From Himantopus leucocephalus (Eukaryota > Chordata > Aves > Charadriiformes > Recurvirostridae): a stretch of 64,000 nucleotides of DNA. Positions 15,601 through 26,700 of the stretch are shown here, in pieces. The position numbers and the translations under genes were made by a program. Position 1 is the stretch's first letter. Each line of letters begins with the position of its first letter. The stretch covers positions 13,292,572 through 13,356,571 of the forward strand of contig RSEF01000005.1 of NCBI GenBank assembly GCA_003993805.1, read 5' to 3'. The notes under the pieces were generated by a model. The model saw only the letters and a program-made list of their open reading frames with translations, was not told where the DNA came from and searched no databases.

Positions 15601-18600
15601 TAACTCTTATTTAATTCTGAAATTTGCTGCTTCTCTTTCCGGCCTCAAGTTTAGTCCAAATGCTTGCATACTTTCTTCAGCTATAGTACTTGGTCTAATA
15701 AAAGAGATTATCCATATTTATATTTGCCTTGCAAAAATTCAATATGTATTTCATTTCCTCTTAGTATAAGAGAACATAATTTCCAACACCAAGCAGACAT
15801 ACTAATTTGTTAATCACACAAAAAGGTAATGCCTCAGATCCATCAACTCTGATGCAAACTCCCAACTTCTTGGAGATTTATATTGCTGCTGCATTTTAGG
15901 AGGTACTTACTGTTCGTGCCAGATCTCTGCATATTACACTATGGGTCAATAGCTGCAGTTTGATTTCTGTATCCCACTTCCGACAGTTTTGAATATATTC
16001 ATGACTTCCCACACAGTGCTTACTGTTAAACAAAAGAAAGCTATAGTTACACCCAAAATACGCAGTGTTTTTCAAAAAACTCACACGGAATACTTAAGGC
16101 AACCTGTTAGCTCAAAATAAGGAAATGGTAAATCAACCTCCACACCATTCTTCTTGATCTGATTTTTACTTCTGCAGAAGTTTTATTATACTATTACAGA
16201 TACCTATACTTTTGCTAAAGCTCTTAACTGCTGTGACTAACATTGAAACCAAATATTGTAACCCAGAAAACTAATAGGGATTTGTAAACCATTACTTTTG
16301 AAAAAAAAAATAAACCCAAACCAAAACCAGATTATTTCAGATTATTAGAAATGATCAGTAGATTTTTTTTTCCCCTAGTTGTTGGCATTTGAAGAGCAGC
16401 TGAAAACTGCAACATCCATCTACAGAAATGCTCTAGAAATCTGCATCTAAAAACCCCCCTGTGTTCAACACAACAGATGGCAGATTAGAGCAGATTTCTA
16501 GGAAGCTGTTGAGAACCTACTTGGCTGTATCCCAGAGCAACTCTAAAGACTTCTGATCTCTGTGCAAAGTGTGACTCTTCTACATTTTTAAGATTTCTGC
16601 TTTCACATATTTAATAATTAAAGATATACTTTCCAGTAACTATGCCATGAAAAAGCATAAAGTTAAATATTAATGAAAAAGAGTTTGCTTACTTTTGTAA
16701 AACTTCTTCATGGCCACAGACCTTCAGGATATAGCTGCCAATGTCCACTTCATTCAAGTCATCATGCACCCAGCAAAGTGCCTGCATTATTATAAGCTCA
16801 ACAGGGGAACTCACTGTTTAAAGAAATTACATCTAAGGGTTAAATATAAATCTATAGCAAGTGATATTAAACATTGTTCACTCACAAATTGTAGTTATTT
16901 AATGAAGTTAATTTTTATACTTATAGGAAAGATTCTTATGCGTCACAATCTCCTAAATTTCATAGTTTGAGATCTTCACTTTTTTCCACAAAGGCAGGCA
17001 TCTTATAAAACCTGCCTGTAGTTTAAGAAATCAAATCCTTTTTAAATTAGGATACAGTATAGTCATTTGACCAAAAGTACAAAAATAGTCTGTAATGTGT
17101 TTTCCAGGCGTTTTTATATGAGGATAGCTTTTTTAAATTATAAAATTGCCTTATTTAGCAAGGACTTCAAATAGCTAAGTGATCGCAGAGCTTCTTAAAG
17201 TTTAAATATCATTATCTGAAGAGTTGGTTCTGTATTTATTCTGCTTTTGAGGAAGTGACTATCAGTTGCAGCAGAGGCAAATCCTACTGGAAGTCCTTTT
17301 TTTCCCTTTCCATTTGTCTAGGGTAGTTTCCACATCATACAGATCAGATCTCAAGTAAGCATCACCAACCCTTTACAAAAAGCAACTCTTAACTACCAGT
17401 ACTTTCACATCAGGCTCCAAATACTTTTTTGAAAACAGTGTCTCTTTTCCATCCAGCAACTACAGAGCAAAAGAAATAATCCCAGTCAAACCCAAAAATC
17501 CATTACCCCACAGACACCAGATGTCACTGTGGAAAAATACACTGACGTGTTTTAACACTACAAACATTTTAAGTACAAAATGCTCTCTACACCTCCCTAC
17601 CTCATTTCTGATCTTCTCCTTTAAATCATTTGCAAACAATGTCACTAAGTGCCTCAAAATCCTGTAAAAAACACTATACAAAAGCATTTTATTTTTTCCA
17701 TCAATACCTTAAGAATGATTTTTTTTTTCCCCCTCTAGGGACCTTCCTAGTTTTCCTGAATCTTCTTTTCCTTAAGAAATGTTAGTACTATGGTAGACAG
17801 AGGTAATGCCACAACAATATTTTCCACAAGATAATGCAAGTGCTTCATCTCATTAACAGCTGACTAATTATTACAAGCACAAAGGTATTTGATAACATAT
17901 GAAGAATGAGCACCTCTCATTTAAGAAAAAGAAATTATAAGAAGTATGAGTTCAGAAACACTATTTAACTCATTATTAAGGCTATTTAACTTATTAATCT
18001 GGAATGAAACTGCTGTACTACCATCAGCAGAAAATATGGTGTTTGATAGAGGGGAAAAAAAAGATGCAGTAACAGTTTATGGCCTACAGTCACAGGCTGC
18101 ATTGGCAAAGGTCTGCCAGTCCTGCAAAGTCTAGTGGAGCAATGCAAAGATAATGTTACCACATTTTCCCCACCCTGTCTTATTGAGAGACATTAATTTC
18201 TTGCTGACATGCTCAGGTAGACTTGTATTTCCACATAAAGTCTAATAAACCAATGCAAAGTGAATAGACAATGCAAATAAGCTCTAAAGTTCATCTGTTT
18301 CCCTCCTGGGTCCTTTCTACACATTGAGATATCAGAACACTGAAAGGTTCCCGTTCCTTCTGAGCAGGCCTGAAAGCTATACTGAAGTAGTTCTAGCATT
18401 AGGATGCCAAGGTATGCAACAATTTGACCAAGAACAGAAGGAATTAAAGGAAGAGAAGAAGTTTACACCTATTACTAGTCACAGCATGAGCTACAGATAC
18501 CTATCTTTCACTAGCTACGGAAGACAAGTAGTTTAACTGTGATTAGTTTCAGCATCAGAATAAAAGCAGCAAGCAGAAAGTGCAATGAGTAAGATACATG

Positions 18601-21600
18601 GGGCTAGAATGCAAAACACATTCCAAGGTATTAGCAAAGGTTCAAGAAATAGAGGGCTGAAGGTGTGGCATTTTAGTTATGCTGCTAAAGCCTTTTGTAG
18701 GAAAGGGTTAATCCTGTAAGATTAGGACAGTGTAATCTTAAGGATGAAGAGCAGAAACCTTTCTGAGGTTACACTTACAGTCCACCTCATTTCTTATCAA
18801 GAGTATTAAATCACAGCAGAATAACTATAAGGCCCAGCAAATTAATATAGAATGAAAACACTTAAGGATCAAGACCTTGTTTTCTAATACAGCAATTTCT
18901 ATCTTTTGAGAACAACCAACTCTACACTGTTACAGATGGAGAACCAAATGATAAAAAAATACACCACAGCACAGATCCGCTACCAGGTCACACAGTCTGA
19001 GAATGGGAACCCTCACAAGGGCTAAGAGACTACAGCAGTATAGAGGCTAAAGAGTAAGTTGCTCAGTTATTTTATCCCCAAGAACTGCCAGAAGTTGACA
19101 GCATGCACAGTTACAGCCTTTAATACAAACATGCTGTGCAGTCTGGACTGCAGAATTTATGTACAAGAACAAGGTAAACCCAAGTTACACCCCAAACTAA
19201 TACTCCTGGTTACCCACAAAAGCAGACCAGCTCGTTGTGGCACATTGCGACAGTATTATTTTAGTGTTTGTGTTCATAAGCATATATTGAAGTCAAGTAA
19301 TAGATAATTTCATTATTTATTCCTATTTCCTCACAGCAATTTGTCTGAACTTTTAGATAACCTGCAAGAATTTATCTAAACACACGTTAGTCTTGAAATA
19401 AACAATTAAATTAAAAGTTAAGAATCTCAGTCCTGGTGTTGTCATCCCCTCAATTACTATAAGTAGGTCAAACTCTTGAAAAACTGTTTTAACATTCCCA
19501 GCTGTGGATAGAATAGCACTTCTGGTTTGTTTGGCTTTCCTTTTTAAAAAAAAATATTTCACTTTGTCAGCTTCCAAATATTTTCTGATGGCACCACCAA
19601 CCCAGAATTAGGTTCTTTCTTCAGTTACCTTTTCCATATTCCCCACAAGCAATCCAAGCACCTGAGACCCAGGGACTACGAAAACTGAAAGCCATTGGCC
19701 TAGACTTAAGTGTATAGTCTTAACCCACCATTCTAAGTCTTACAAGCGAACCCCAATTTAAAAAGCAGAAACATACCATCACACGTAAAAGTTACTGGTT
19801 GCTGGAATTCTTCGATTTCTATAGAAACCTTGATACTGGCACTCTCCCCACTTATATTTCTTTGCAGCATGATTGGACTCAGCACAAAGCCTGGATTTGT
19901 TTGCTGATTAGCATAAGGAAACTTGGTCCTCAATCTGAAAGTAGAGAAGGCTTATGAAATATTGCAATAGATAAGTCTAAGACTAAAGCAAAATAACATG
20001 GTAATAACCACAAGCCAGAACAGTAAAGACTACCTTTTGCTCTTTTCCTAAATTGTATGTACAAAACACCATTTCATTTTTCTACTCTCAACAGAACACT
20101 GGCCACAATAATTATACAAGTGGTACTTAGAGGGGAAAAAACCTAGCTTATAATTAGGCAGGTCTTCTATATAGCTTAAAATATTTAATAGGTCAATGCT
20201 TACAGGACATATCCAGCTTCTGTAGAAGCTAAGCTCTAAAACAGTCTTAAAAAAGCTAATCCATGGCATTTGCTAAAAATAAGTTTAAAAAAAAGCATAA
20301 TTTCTCTTACGTACAAAACACCAGAAAACTCTTTACATGCTTTTATTTTTGCAAGCCTAATCTGAACTTAGATACTATGCAGAAGGTAGTTATTCCAAGT
20401 TGTGGAAGTTGAGAAAGAGGCCTAAATTAAGAGAAAGGCTTTTTGTTAGGACACAAACAGTACGAAACATTCACCTAGTAACAAATAGTACTGTGATAGC
20501 TGCCTCTTATTTTCTCCTATTTAACATTGATAAAATAATTTAGCCTTAATCTTCTACCAACACTGAAGTAGTATTATAGGAGATTAAGAACAGAACTAAT
20601 CTATAATGGTCATCTATTTCACCATCTTGATTCCTGACATGAATGGAAAAAAAAAAAGGAATCCCTCTAGCAAGAGTTGTCCAGTCAAAAGCCCATCAGC
20701 ATTTTAAGCACTAGGTCTTGAAAGAAAGGGCAACAATTAGATTTAACTAGAAACTGTTGCAACAAGCCTATTTTATGTGAGCTTTGTCTTAATGTTGTTG
20801 TTCAGTAAGTTTCACAGATATATGACTTCTCATTGGTTTTACCGAGTTTGCTTTTCATTTCATAAACATTCCTGTTTTTAAAAGTAGCTGTTATCCTTCA
20901 TATTCAGAGATCTTTATTTCCCCCGCTATTTCTTGGATATTGATCTTGAGAAGAAAAAAGGCAAGACTCCTAGTTTGTCTTCTCTAGGAAGCAAGCAATA
21001 AAAAAAACCCACAAACACACAACCTCTCATTAAATTAGGGCAGTAAGCAAAAAAAAATAATAAAAATAGAAGGAGCATACTGGGTTATCAAGTCCCATCT
21101 TCTTTGGTATGACCTTTAAGAAACTTCACCACCTGATGAAGCAGCAACAAGTTTAAAGGTTTTATTTGTTACAGAATTCCAGTTGTGGAAGCAATAAAAA
21201 CAAGAACATTTAAGGGCTAGAAAGTCATTCAGTGTCAGGATTTAGTGAGGTGCATCAACTAAAAAAAAAAAAGACTTCAAATTCTTTCAAAAGAAATTGT
21301 ATTAAAAAATAGATGGAGAAACAGATATATGGAAATACAAAAAAACAATTTGAGTATAAAGAAGTACTATAAAAACAAGGAAAAGAGTGAGAGGAAAGTC
21401 ACAGGACGAAAAGAATAGAGAGGAGATATGATAATCCAAAACCTTTATGCTGAATACCTTAACAGTTCTGTTGCATTCTTGAAAAAAACCAAACAAACAA
21501 ACCAACCAACAACCACAAACAAAAACCAAACAACTAACCAAGACAAACCCAGGAAAAACTATGATAAGAAAAGGGAAAAAGGACACATACTGAATTCCGC

Positions 21601-21790
21601 CCCATCAAGCAAAAAATGTAGCACTGGCCCTGTCAACCTAAGTGAATTTTTTTTTTCTGAAAGCTAATTTGTGTTCAGTAATTTCTTACTTTGTAACTGC
21701 TTGAGAAAAAGCTGACAGTTCTTGATTCTGCCCTTCAATTTCTTGGAGAAGCACGTTTTCTGTCAGCATGCCAGTGGTCCCATTGTCTTT
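587..21790 (-). CDS. PIK3C2A: PIK3C2A, phosphatidylinositol-4-phosphate 3-kinase C2 domain-containing subunit alpha (partial, 17 internal coding exons)
   Basis: Class II PI3-kinase alpha makes PI(3,4)P2 and PI3P on clathrin-coated pits and endosomes. Seventeen minus-strand exons with consensus splice sites join in phase into 749 codons without a stop. In order they cover the linker, the Ras-binding domain (19777-19934 to 15911-16022), the C2 domain (from 9845-10104 to 4379-4487), the helical domain (3527-3669 to 1285-1465) and the first strand region of the kinase domain (587-691). The protein is close to human PIK3C2A as I recall it; the position beside divergent NUCB2 excludes PIK3C2B and PIK3C2G. 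The C-terminal half (catalytic loop, PX, second C2) is off the left edge. The large N-terminal exon with the clathrin-binding region was not found. The introns (longest 4488-7785 and 16814-19776) contain no other gene that I recognise. Confidence 0.95.
1285..1465 (-). CDS. PIK3C2A: PIK3C2A exon, end of helical domain
   Basis: The 181-base exon encodes [33 protein letters not shown], then [14 protein letters not shown], matching the last helices before the kinase domain. Donor is GTGTGTACAT, acceptor TTATTTTCAG. Confidence 0.95.
1779..1873 (-). CDS. PIK3C2A: PIK3C2A exon, helical domain
   Basis: The 95-base exon encodes [20 protein letters not shown] and [11 protein letters not shown]. It starts in phase 0 and leaves two bases of a Trp codon for the next exon. 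Confidence 0.95.
2139..2232 (-). CDS. PIK3C2A: PIK3C2A exon, helical domain
   Basis: The 94-base exon encodes [20 protein letters not shown] and [11 protein letters not shown], a hallmark of the PI3K helical domain. Acceptor GACTTTCTAG, donor GTAAGACT. Confidence 0.95.
2707..2895 (-). CDS. PIK3C2A: PIK3C2A exon, helical domain
   Basis: The 189-base exon encodes [35 protein letters not shown] and [12 protein letters not shown], a well-conserved part of the PIK helical repeat. Acceptor is TTGTCTGCAG and donor GTAAGAAAA. Confidence 0.95.
3527..3669 (-). CDS. PIK3C2A: PIK3C2A exon, start of helical domain
   Basis: The 143-base exon encodes [16 protein letters not shown] and [20 protein letters not shown]. 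It corresponds to human VDFPSPAFDIIYTTPQ and is the entry to the PIK helical domain. Donor is GTATGTTC and acceptor TTTTTTTAG. Confidence 0.93.
4379..4487 (-). CDS. PIK3C2A: PIK3C2A exon, end of C2 domain
   Basis: The 109-base exon encodes [16 protein letters not shown] and [11 protein letters not shown], matching human [16 protein letters not shown]. The acceptor is TTTCTTTTAG; the donor GTTATA is unusual at +3 to +6, but phase and homology fix the boundary. Confidence 0.92.
5237..5271. repeat. Short direct repeat in PIK3C2A intron
   Basis: The string AAGCCTTTAGTATAT occurs twice, about 20 bases apart, with short sequence between. It looks like a small local duplication. Confidence 0.5.
7786..7953 (-). 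CDS. PIK3C2A: PIK3C2A exon, C2 domain
   Basis: The 168-base exon encodes [20 protein letters not shown], then [16 protein letters not shown] and [12 protein letters not shown]. Acceptor is TTTTATAG, donor GTAAGTATCC. It starts with one base and ends with two, so both junctions complete a codon. Confidence 0.95.
9065..9091. repeat. Perfect 11-bp inverted repeat with 5-base loop
   Basis: GTTTCTAAAAA is followed by five bases and then its exact reverse complement TTTTTAGAAAC. It sits in a PIK3C2A intron next to a further direct copy of the right arm just upstream. No function is implied. Confidence 0.7.
9642..9764 (-). CDS. PIK3C2A: PIK3C2A exon, C2 domain
   Basis: The 123-base exon encodes [20 protein letters not shown] and [18 protein letters not shown], almost identical to human PIK3C2A as I recall it. 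The intron to the next upstream exon is only 80 bases. Confidence 0.95.
9845..10104 (-). CDS. PIK3C2A: PIK3C2A exon, start of C2 domain
   Basis: At 260 bases this is the longest exon found. It encodes [20 protein letters not shown], a divergent serine-rich stretch, then [18 protein letters not shown], the first strand of the PI3K-type C2 domain. The acceptor is CTTTCAG with codon GTG directly after it; the donor is GTGAGT. The first 15 residues diverge strongly from human. Confidence 0.93.
12385..12528 (-). CDS. PIK3C2A: PIK3C2A exon, linker helices
   Basis: The 144-base exon is in phase 0 at both ends. It encodes [20 protein letters not shown] and then [20 protein letters not shown], closely matching human. 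The donor is GTAAACTTT and the acceptor CTTATTAG. Confidence 0.94.
15062..15125 (-). CDS. PIK3C2A: PIK3C2A exon, linker helix
   Basis: The 64-base exon has acceptor CTTGCAG and donor GTAAGG. It encodes [20 protein letters not shown], a helical segment matching human PVEELLDSYHNQVELAL. Phase fits both neighbours. Confidence 0.92.
15230..15309 (-). CDS. PIK3C2A: PIK3C2A exon, between Ras-binding and C2 domains
   Basis: The 80-base exon has acceptor TTTATTGCAG and donor GTAAAG. It encodes [20 protein letters not shown], matching the human linker EDDETPVDLNKHLYQIEKP in spacing and chemistry. It starts in phase 0 and leaves two bases. Confidence 0.92.
15911..16022 (-). CDS. PIK3C2A: PIK3C2A exon, end of Ras-binding domain
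   Basis: The 112-base exon has acceptor TTTGTTTAACAG and donor GTAAGTACC. It encodes [20 protein letters not shown], nearly identical to the human segment as I recall it, then [15 protein letters not shown]. Confidence 0.94.
16693..16813 (-). CDS. PIK3C2A: PIK3C2A exon, Ras-binding domain
   Basis: The 121-base exon encodes [15 protein letters not shown] and then [16 protein letters not shown] tempting inner acceptor at GCAG before GCACTTTGC would give a shorter exon and break phase. The outer acceptor after TTTAAACAG keeps the frame and adds the conserved [10 protein letters not shown] residues, so I use it. Confidence 0.93.
19777..19934 (-). CDS. PIK3C2A: PIK3C2A exon, start of Ras-binding domain
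   Basis: The 158-base exon has acceptor CTTTCAG and donor GTATGTTTC. It encodes [18 protein letters not shown] and ends in a strand-like stretch [12 protein letters not shown], matching the start of the class II PI3K Ras-binding domain. Its phase fits both neighbours. Confidence 0.93.
21690..21790 (-). CDS. PIK3C2A: PIK3C2A exon, linker before the Ras-binding domain
   Basis: This is the most upstream coding exon found. The acceptor is preceded by TTTGAGTTGCAG and the donor is GTAAGAAAT, both on the minus strand. The 101 bases start in phase 0 and leave two bases for the next exon. The peptide starts [20 protein letters not shown] and corresponds to the human segment just before the Ras-binding domain. 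The preceding exon is missing from the window. Confidence 0.9.
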
Positions 21791-24700
21791 CTGCAACTCA
21801 AAGATAATACAGTATTTAAATAGCTGCAAACACATTCCTATAGCCAGCAAAACCATGTGTAGATGATAGGTTTTCAGGAGTCTGAGGTTTACTATTAACT
21901 TTATATCTACTTCTATAAGGAGAAAAATATGTATCATTACTAAGTTGAAAAGCAAAGACTCACTGGACCAGTGACTCCTTTCCAGAAGGCAATTTAGTTG
22001 ACATCATTGTTATCAGCTAAGATTAAGTTGCAAGCATAACAGTTCCTAAACTCTCAGCAGTGACCTGCTGCATTAGAATTTGGCTACATTTTGCTGAACC
22101 AGAGGAAGAAGATGGAAAAAATGTTTTTTCCTCCACTTCTGCGATTCAGCCTTCAGTATAGTCCCAGAGAAAACCATTACGCATCAGTTCTGCCCATGAT
22201 TACCTTTTCCTACAAAGCAGGAAAAGATAAATTGTACACTGGAAGGAAGTAGCATTCAGAACACTAAACTCAGAACTAATCTCATGGTATCAAATTACTG
22301 CTGTTTTAATCTCTTATGCCATCTGCACCCGCCAACTCCAAAAATGTAAACCACAATCTTTGAAGTATCCAATCTAAAAAGCAATTGCTAAAAGTGAACT
22401 GCAGTTTCAAATAAAATCTAATAAACTCTAAAAACACCAACACAAGCAAAAAAACTGCAGCAGTTTTTAAACCCGTATCTGTTTCTGATCCAATTCACAC
22501 TACAGCCATATGAATGCTCGTGTAAGCAAAAAGGAGAGAGCAGCTGGAACAACCAGTGGGGCTGAGGTGGCAGTAATTCCTCTGTAGTCTAACAGCCACC
22601 ACTAGCCTGAAGCACTCATGAAACTCCAGCCAGATACTCCCTGGAATATGTTGATCTCGAAGAGTTTGCTCATGCTCAACCTAGGGTCATTGCGCACAGA
22701 GGATAAAGCCTTCTGACCAGTTACATTTTACATCCAGAGCTTTTACACTGCTTACAGAAATCTTTAATCCACTCAGAAGTCCACGAAAAAAAGCAGACTG
22801 CACTATAGTTCTTCTGAACATCACCATAATTTATTCATACTTGAAATAGTGAATAACTACTTAACTAGTATGTGGGTTATTTATTATTAGCTGACAAAGT
22901 TAGCTGAACATCTAATTTCGTTAGAGCACATCAGACAATATAGTCAAATTAGACTGTCTCAGAAATGGGGTCAAATCTGTAACATGCACAGCTAGGGACT
23001 GTCAGGTCTTTTAGCACTTTTTTTCCTGCAATTAACTTGTTTAAGCAGTACAGCGTAAAGAAGGCATAATACACACAACCCATAACTGCCACTGGAATTC
23101 CATTTACACCTAGTTATTTCAGCTAAAATATTGGCTTCATGAGGACCGATCAATTCAAAAGGATAAATTCTATATAATTGTGGATTAGCCACACCATGGG
23201 AAGCTATTAGAGCAGGAAGCTGTAAAGCCACAAAACCTGGAATGAGATTCAGGAACATGTATAATACCTTAAATTTAAAAAGGTTCTTCCATTCTAACGT
23301 CTTAGACAAGTTCTGTCACATGAAAATCCTTCTGGGCAACTGCACAAGACCTGCTGACAAACCTGTGCAATTGTATCTAGTACAGGTATTCTTTAACCAA
23401 TTACACAATAACAAAACAAAAAAAATCATACAAGGAAACAGGAAGTTAACATACCAAGTGAAAGGTAAACACCTTTGATAAGGGTTCAACCAACTGCTGG
23501 TCCGCACTCAACACAAAACTCAGTAATTTCAAATCAAGAAGGTGGCTATACAAACATTAAGTTTTCCCTATTTAAGAATTCTTTTTAAAGAAGTTAGGTA
23601 ATACTACAAGTACTCAAAGCACTTTGCAACTCTAAGCAGAGTATAAAAGCACTACACAAGGGGCTTAATTAAAATAAAGTCACACCAGTGATGCAACATT
23701 GCCACTTTATGCTACTGTGTGACACTTTTGAATTATTTACAGCAAAAGTTGCAGGTTATTCTGCTGCTAAATTAAAAGAAGTTTAGGGAACTACAAGTCA
23801 TTTGTACACATGCAAGCTTAGCCAGGGTAAACAATAAGTTCTAATGTAATGAGCAAAGAAAATAAAAACAACCAACATTTATTTGGTTACCCATAGTTGA
23901 CCTCAGGGTCACGTTTGGCTAAGGAGAGAAATGTAATGTTACTACAAATATGTATTGCTGGAAATTACCTCCTGGTGGAAAACTGAGAACATTAAATACC
24001 TCCTTGCTTATTTAGTTGAATTTCAGTACTAATTTTTGATCACTTTGTGGAAGATAGTTTCAGGAGGACAAGCTTTGACAAACCAAGACATCTATTTAAG
24101 AAATCCACTGGACTCAGATGATTAGGGTGTTGAGCAACAAGTAGGATTTTAATTCTTTAATTTACAGATGAGCAAATCTAAGAGGTGCAAAAGCTATCAG
24201 TCAAACAGGAAATAACTTGTAAGAATCAACTTCAGGCCAAACTAGATAAATAGTTCATATCAGCATAGCTTGCAAAAATAGAAGTAGTCTGCAAATACAA
24301 TTAGTCTTAGCAATAAAAAACAAATCCCAAACCCAGTAAATTGCCAAAAGTCAACTTAAGTTAAATTACACAAATATATAAAGCCACAGGACTCTTCAGC
24401 TCTGTGGAGAGGAAAGGTAGAGAAGACAACACCTAAAATAGGACAAAATGATGATTTTGCCTCTGCTTTCAGAAAGTAGCGACAAACACTAAAGTATTTG
24501 AGGGGGAATACTGAATGTACAGATGCTTCGTCAAATAATGAAGCAAAGCTCAAAGCAATCTATTGATTTGAGGGACTAAATATAGTATGATAGAATCAAA
24601 ATATATGACTAGAATTTTTTACTCCTAGTTTTGTTTAAAGGGGCAGCAAGACTATGAGTTATTTGGGGGAAAAAGTGATCATGACTAGTTACGATGCAAG

Positions 24701-26333
24701 ATTTCAGAATGTAATTTGAAGGAAATATATACCTGGAGGCAAATGGGATAAAATACAGGAGAACTGCCAAAAATAGAGGCTAAATAACTCAGGTTCCTAC
24801 TATACCAGATGGAAAAATCACTTAAACTAGAAAACAAAGTAGGAGCAGAAGACGGGCAGAAGATAAAGCAAAAGTCACAGGTTATGTTGAAAGGATATCC
24901 ATTTGAGAGACTCATCTTTAGACCTATTTATTATCTTCTTTAACTCAGCACAAGCAGCAGAAATACCCCTGCTGATAATTTACAGTCTTGTATCACCAGC
25001 TAACTTTATAATACAGACTAGAACTGGAGTATTATGCCAGAACTAGTTAACCATAGAGTGGAGGAACACAAGTGGAAACTAAGTCTTGAACCTTCAATTG
25101 GGCATTCACTGCAGGAGTCTGCTATACACTAAGAACTTGCTTGAAAAAGATGGCAGTTTAAGAAAATCAGATATATTAATTGACTACAGGATCAATATGT
25201 GTTGGTGTGGTGACATCGTGAATAAAGCAAATGCAATAAAAGTGTATCACGCAGGATGCCCCTACCTGTAATGAGTGTTTATTCATGTCACTGTACAAGG
25301 CACGTGGTACACTGGGCTCACACAGAAAACTAAAATTCTCATAAGCCATCTTCCAAAAAAAAAAAACCAAAAACCAAGAAAAAAGAGTGACAGGAAAGAG
25401 AAGCTCACCCACAGAGCTTGCAATGAAAGCTGACAGAAAGTCCCTGCCTCTTATAACATGTTGAGGTAAAGATCAAAATGATTCTTTATCTCAAGTATCT
25501 GCTGTTCCATCCTGCTAAGAAGAACATTTGCTAAGAACTAGTTATGAATGCGTTTCTGCTTAAAATCAGATGACTGATGGAGGTCAGCGAGGGTCTGGAA
25601 CAGCCTTTAAATCAAAAGTAGCAGGCGGAAAAGACCACACATGAAGGCAGAGCTTGAGCATGTTATGAACCAGTTAACACNTGAAGGCAGAGCTTGAGCA
25701 TGTTATGAACCAGTTAACACATGATCTGCAAATAGGGTGGGATTGGGCCTGATGAGCAGGAAAGACCCTTTAAAATTCTGCATGCTTGAAAAAAAACCCT
25801 GGGATTTATAAAAACAGATTCATTCAGCAACCGTGAAACATTACTTTCTATAGACAACACAGAAGCACTGATCCAATACAGTCTAGCTATTCCACTCAGC
25901 AGTTACATTACAATCAATCAAACATCACTGGAAAACTGACAGACACCTCACTAGGTAATGTGACAAACTGAAGAAGCAAACTGCTGAAGAGCCCAATTTT
26001 ACATGTTTCTCCAAATACTGGGAAATAACTGAGCTCACACATAACAGCTCAGAATGAGTGGAAAAAAATAAAATTTAGACCCAAGATCTTCACGCATATA
26101 ATGTTAAAAATGCGATCTCTTAAAAACAGAGGTAAAGGGGGGTTTTGGATTTAGGTTTTTTTTGGTCCTTCTCCACTGGCCTTCTATTAAATTTTTGCCA
26201 GACTACTGACAACTAGCCCAGAAAAACAGGAAAGCCTTCAAATGAGGGGCCAAAAATTTCACTTCAATGGAAATTTAGACAGCCCTTTAAGCCAAAGTCT
26301 AGTAAATCTTTCTTTTTCTGAGAAAAAAAAAAA
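21791..26333. other. PIK3C2A upstream intron, no coding exon found
   Basis: By synteny this is the intron upstream of the first exon found and should be followed by the roughly 1 kb N-terminal coding exon. No open frame of that size exists on the minus strand here. The longest minus-strand frames, near 22992-23309 and 24685-24915, have no PIK3C2A-like residues. It contains one single-N join at 25681. Confidence 0.6.
25642..25720. repeat. 39-base direct copy split by a single N (assembly join)
   Basis: Bases 25642-25680 and 25682-25720 are identical over 39 bases, with one N between. This is the pattern left when two overlapping contig ends are placed side by side rather than merged, so the duplication is probably not real. 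Confidence 0.85.
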
Positions 26334-26433
26334 NNNNNNNNNNNNNNNNNNNNNNNNNNNNNNNNNNNNNNNNNNNNNNNNNNNNNNNNNNNNNNNNNNN
26401 NNNNNNNNNNNNNNNNNNNNNNNNNNNNNNNNN
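26334..26433. other. 100-N assembly gap beside a GC-rich segment
   Basis: Exactly 100 N bases, the usual placeholder for a gap of unknown size, lie between a poly-A run and a GC-rich segment. It falls upstream of the found PIK3C2A exons and may hide the missing first coding exon and part of a CpG island. Confidence 0.95.
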
Positions 26434-26700
26434 GAGGTGGCGGGAGGAGGCGCGGGGGGGGGCAGGGGGGAACAGCCGGAGTTTGGCCCGGAGTATCCTG
26501 CCGCCCGCCAGGAAGGAGGGTCGCCAGGTTCCCTCCCTCCCTCCGGCCTTTATGCACGAGTGCCGTCCGCCAGAGTCAGTGGCTTTGCAGGAAGTAACAC
26601 TTCAGCAGCCCCGCTGGTCGGCGCGTAAGCGGTTAGCTTTAAAGCACCAGGAGAAATTAACGCATACCTGGCGGCAGCAGCAGCAGCAGCAAAATCTTGA
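26434..26700. promoter_or_regulatory. CpG-rich promoter-like segment between PIK3C2A and NUCB2
   Basis: This is the only stretch in the window with dense G and C and many CpG dinucleotides; its surroundings are AT-rich and CpG-poor. It lies between two genes that point away from each other, so it could be the promoter of either, or shared. On the minus strand a fair donor, CCGCCAG then GTATGCG at 26667, could end a noncoding first exon of PIK3C2A. On the plus strand a weaker donor, GCGC then GTAAGC near 26626, could serve NUCB2. Start sites cannot be fixed from sequence alone. Confidence 0.6.
26673..26691. repeat. Short CAG/CTG triplet run
   Basis: About six GCA units lie at the edge of the CpG-rich segment. 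On the minus strand they read CTG and sit just before the candidate donor site. The run is short and has no coding context that I can support. Confidence 0.8.

Noticed and set aside
16693..16781. Shorter version of the PIK3C2A Ras-binding exon using the inner GCAG acceptor
   Set aside because: It breaks phase with the upstream exon and drops conserved residues that the longer exon supplies in frame.
26242..26628. Open frames running through the 100-N gap
   Set aside because: The reading frame through unknown bases is meaningless.
26673..26691. CAG triplet run as a polyglutamine-coding repeat
   Set aside because: It is only about six units and no supported coding exon includes it; it lies in promoter-like sequence.
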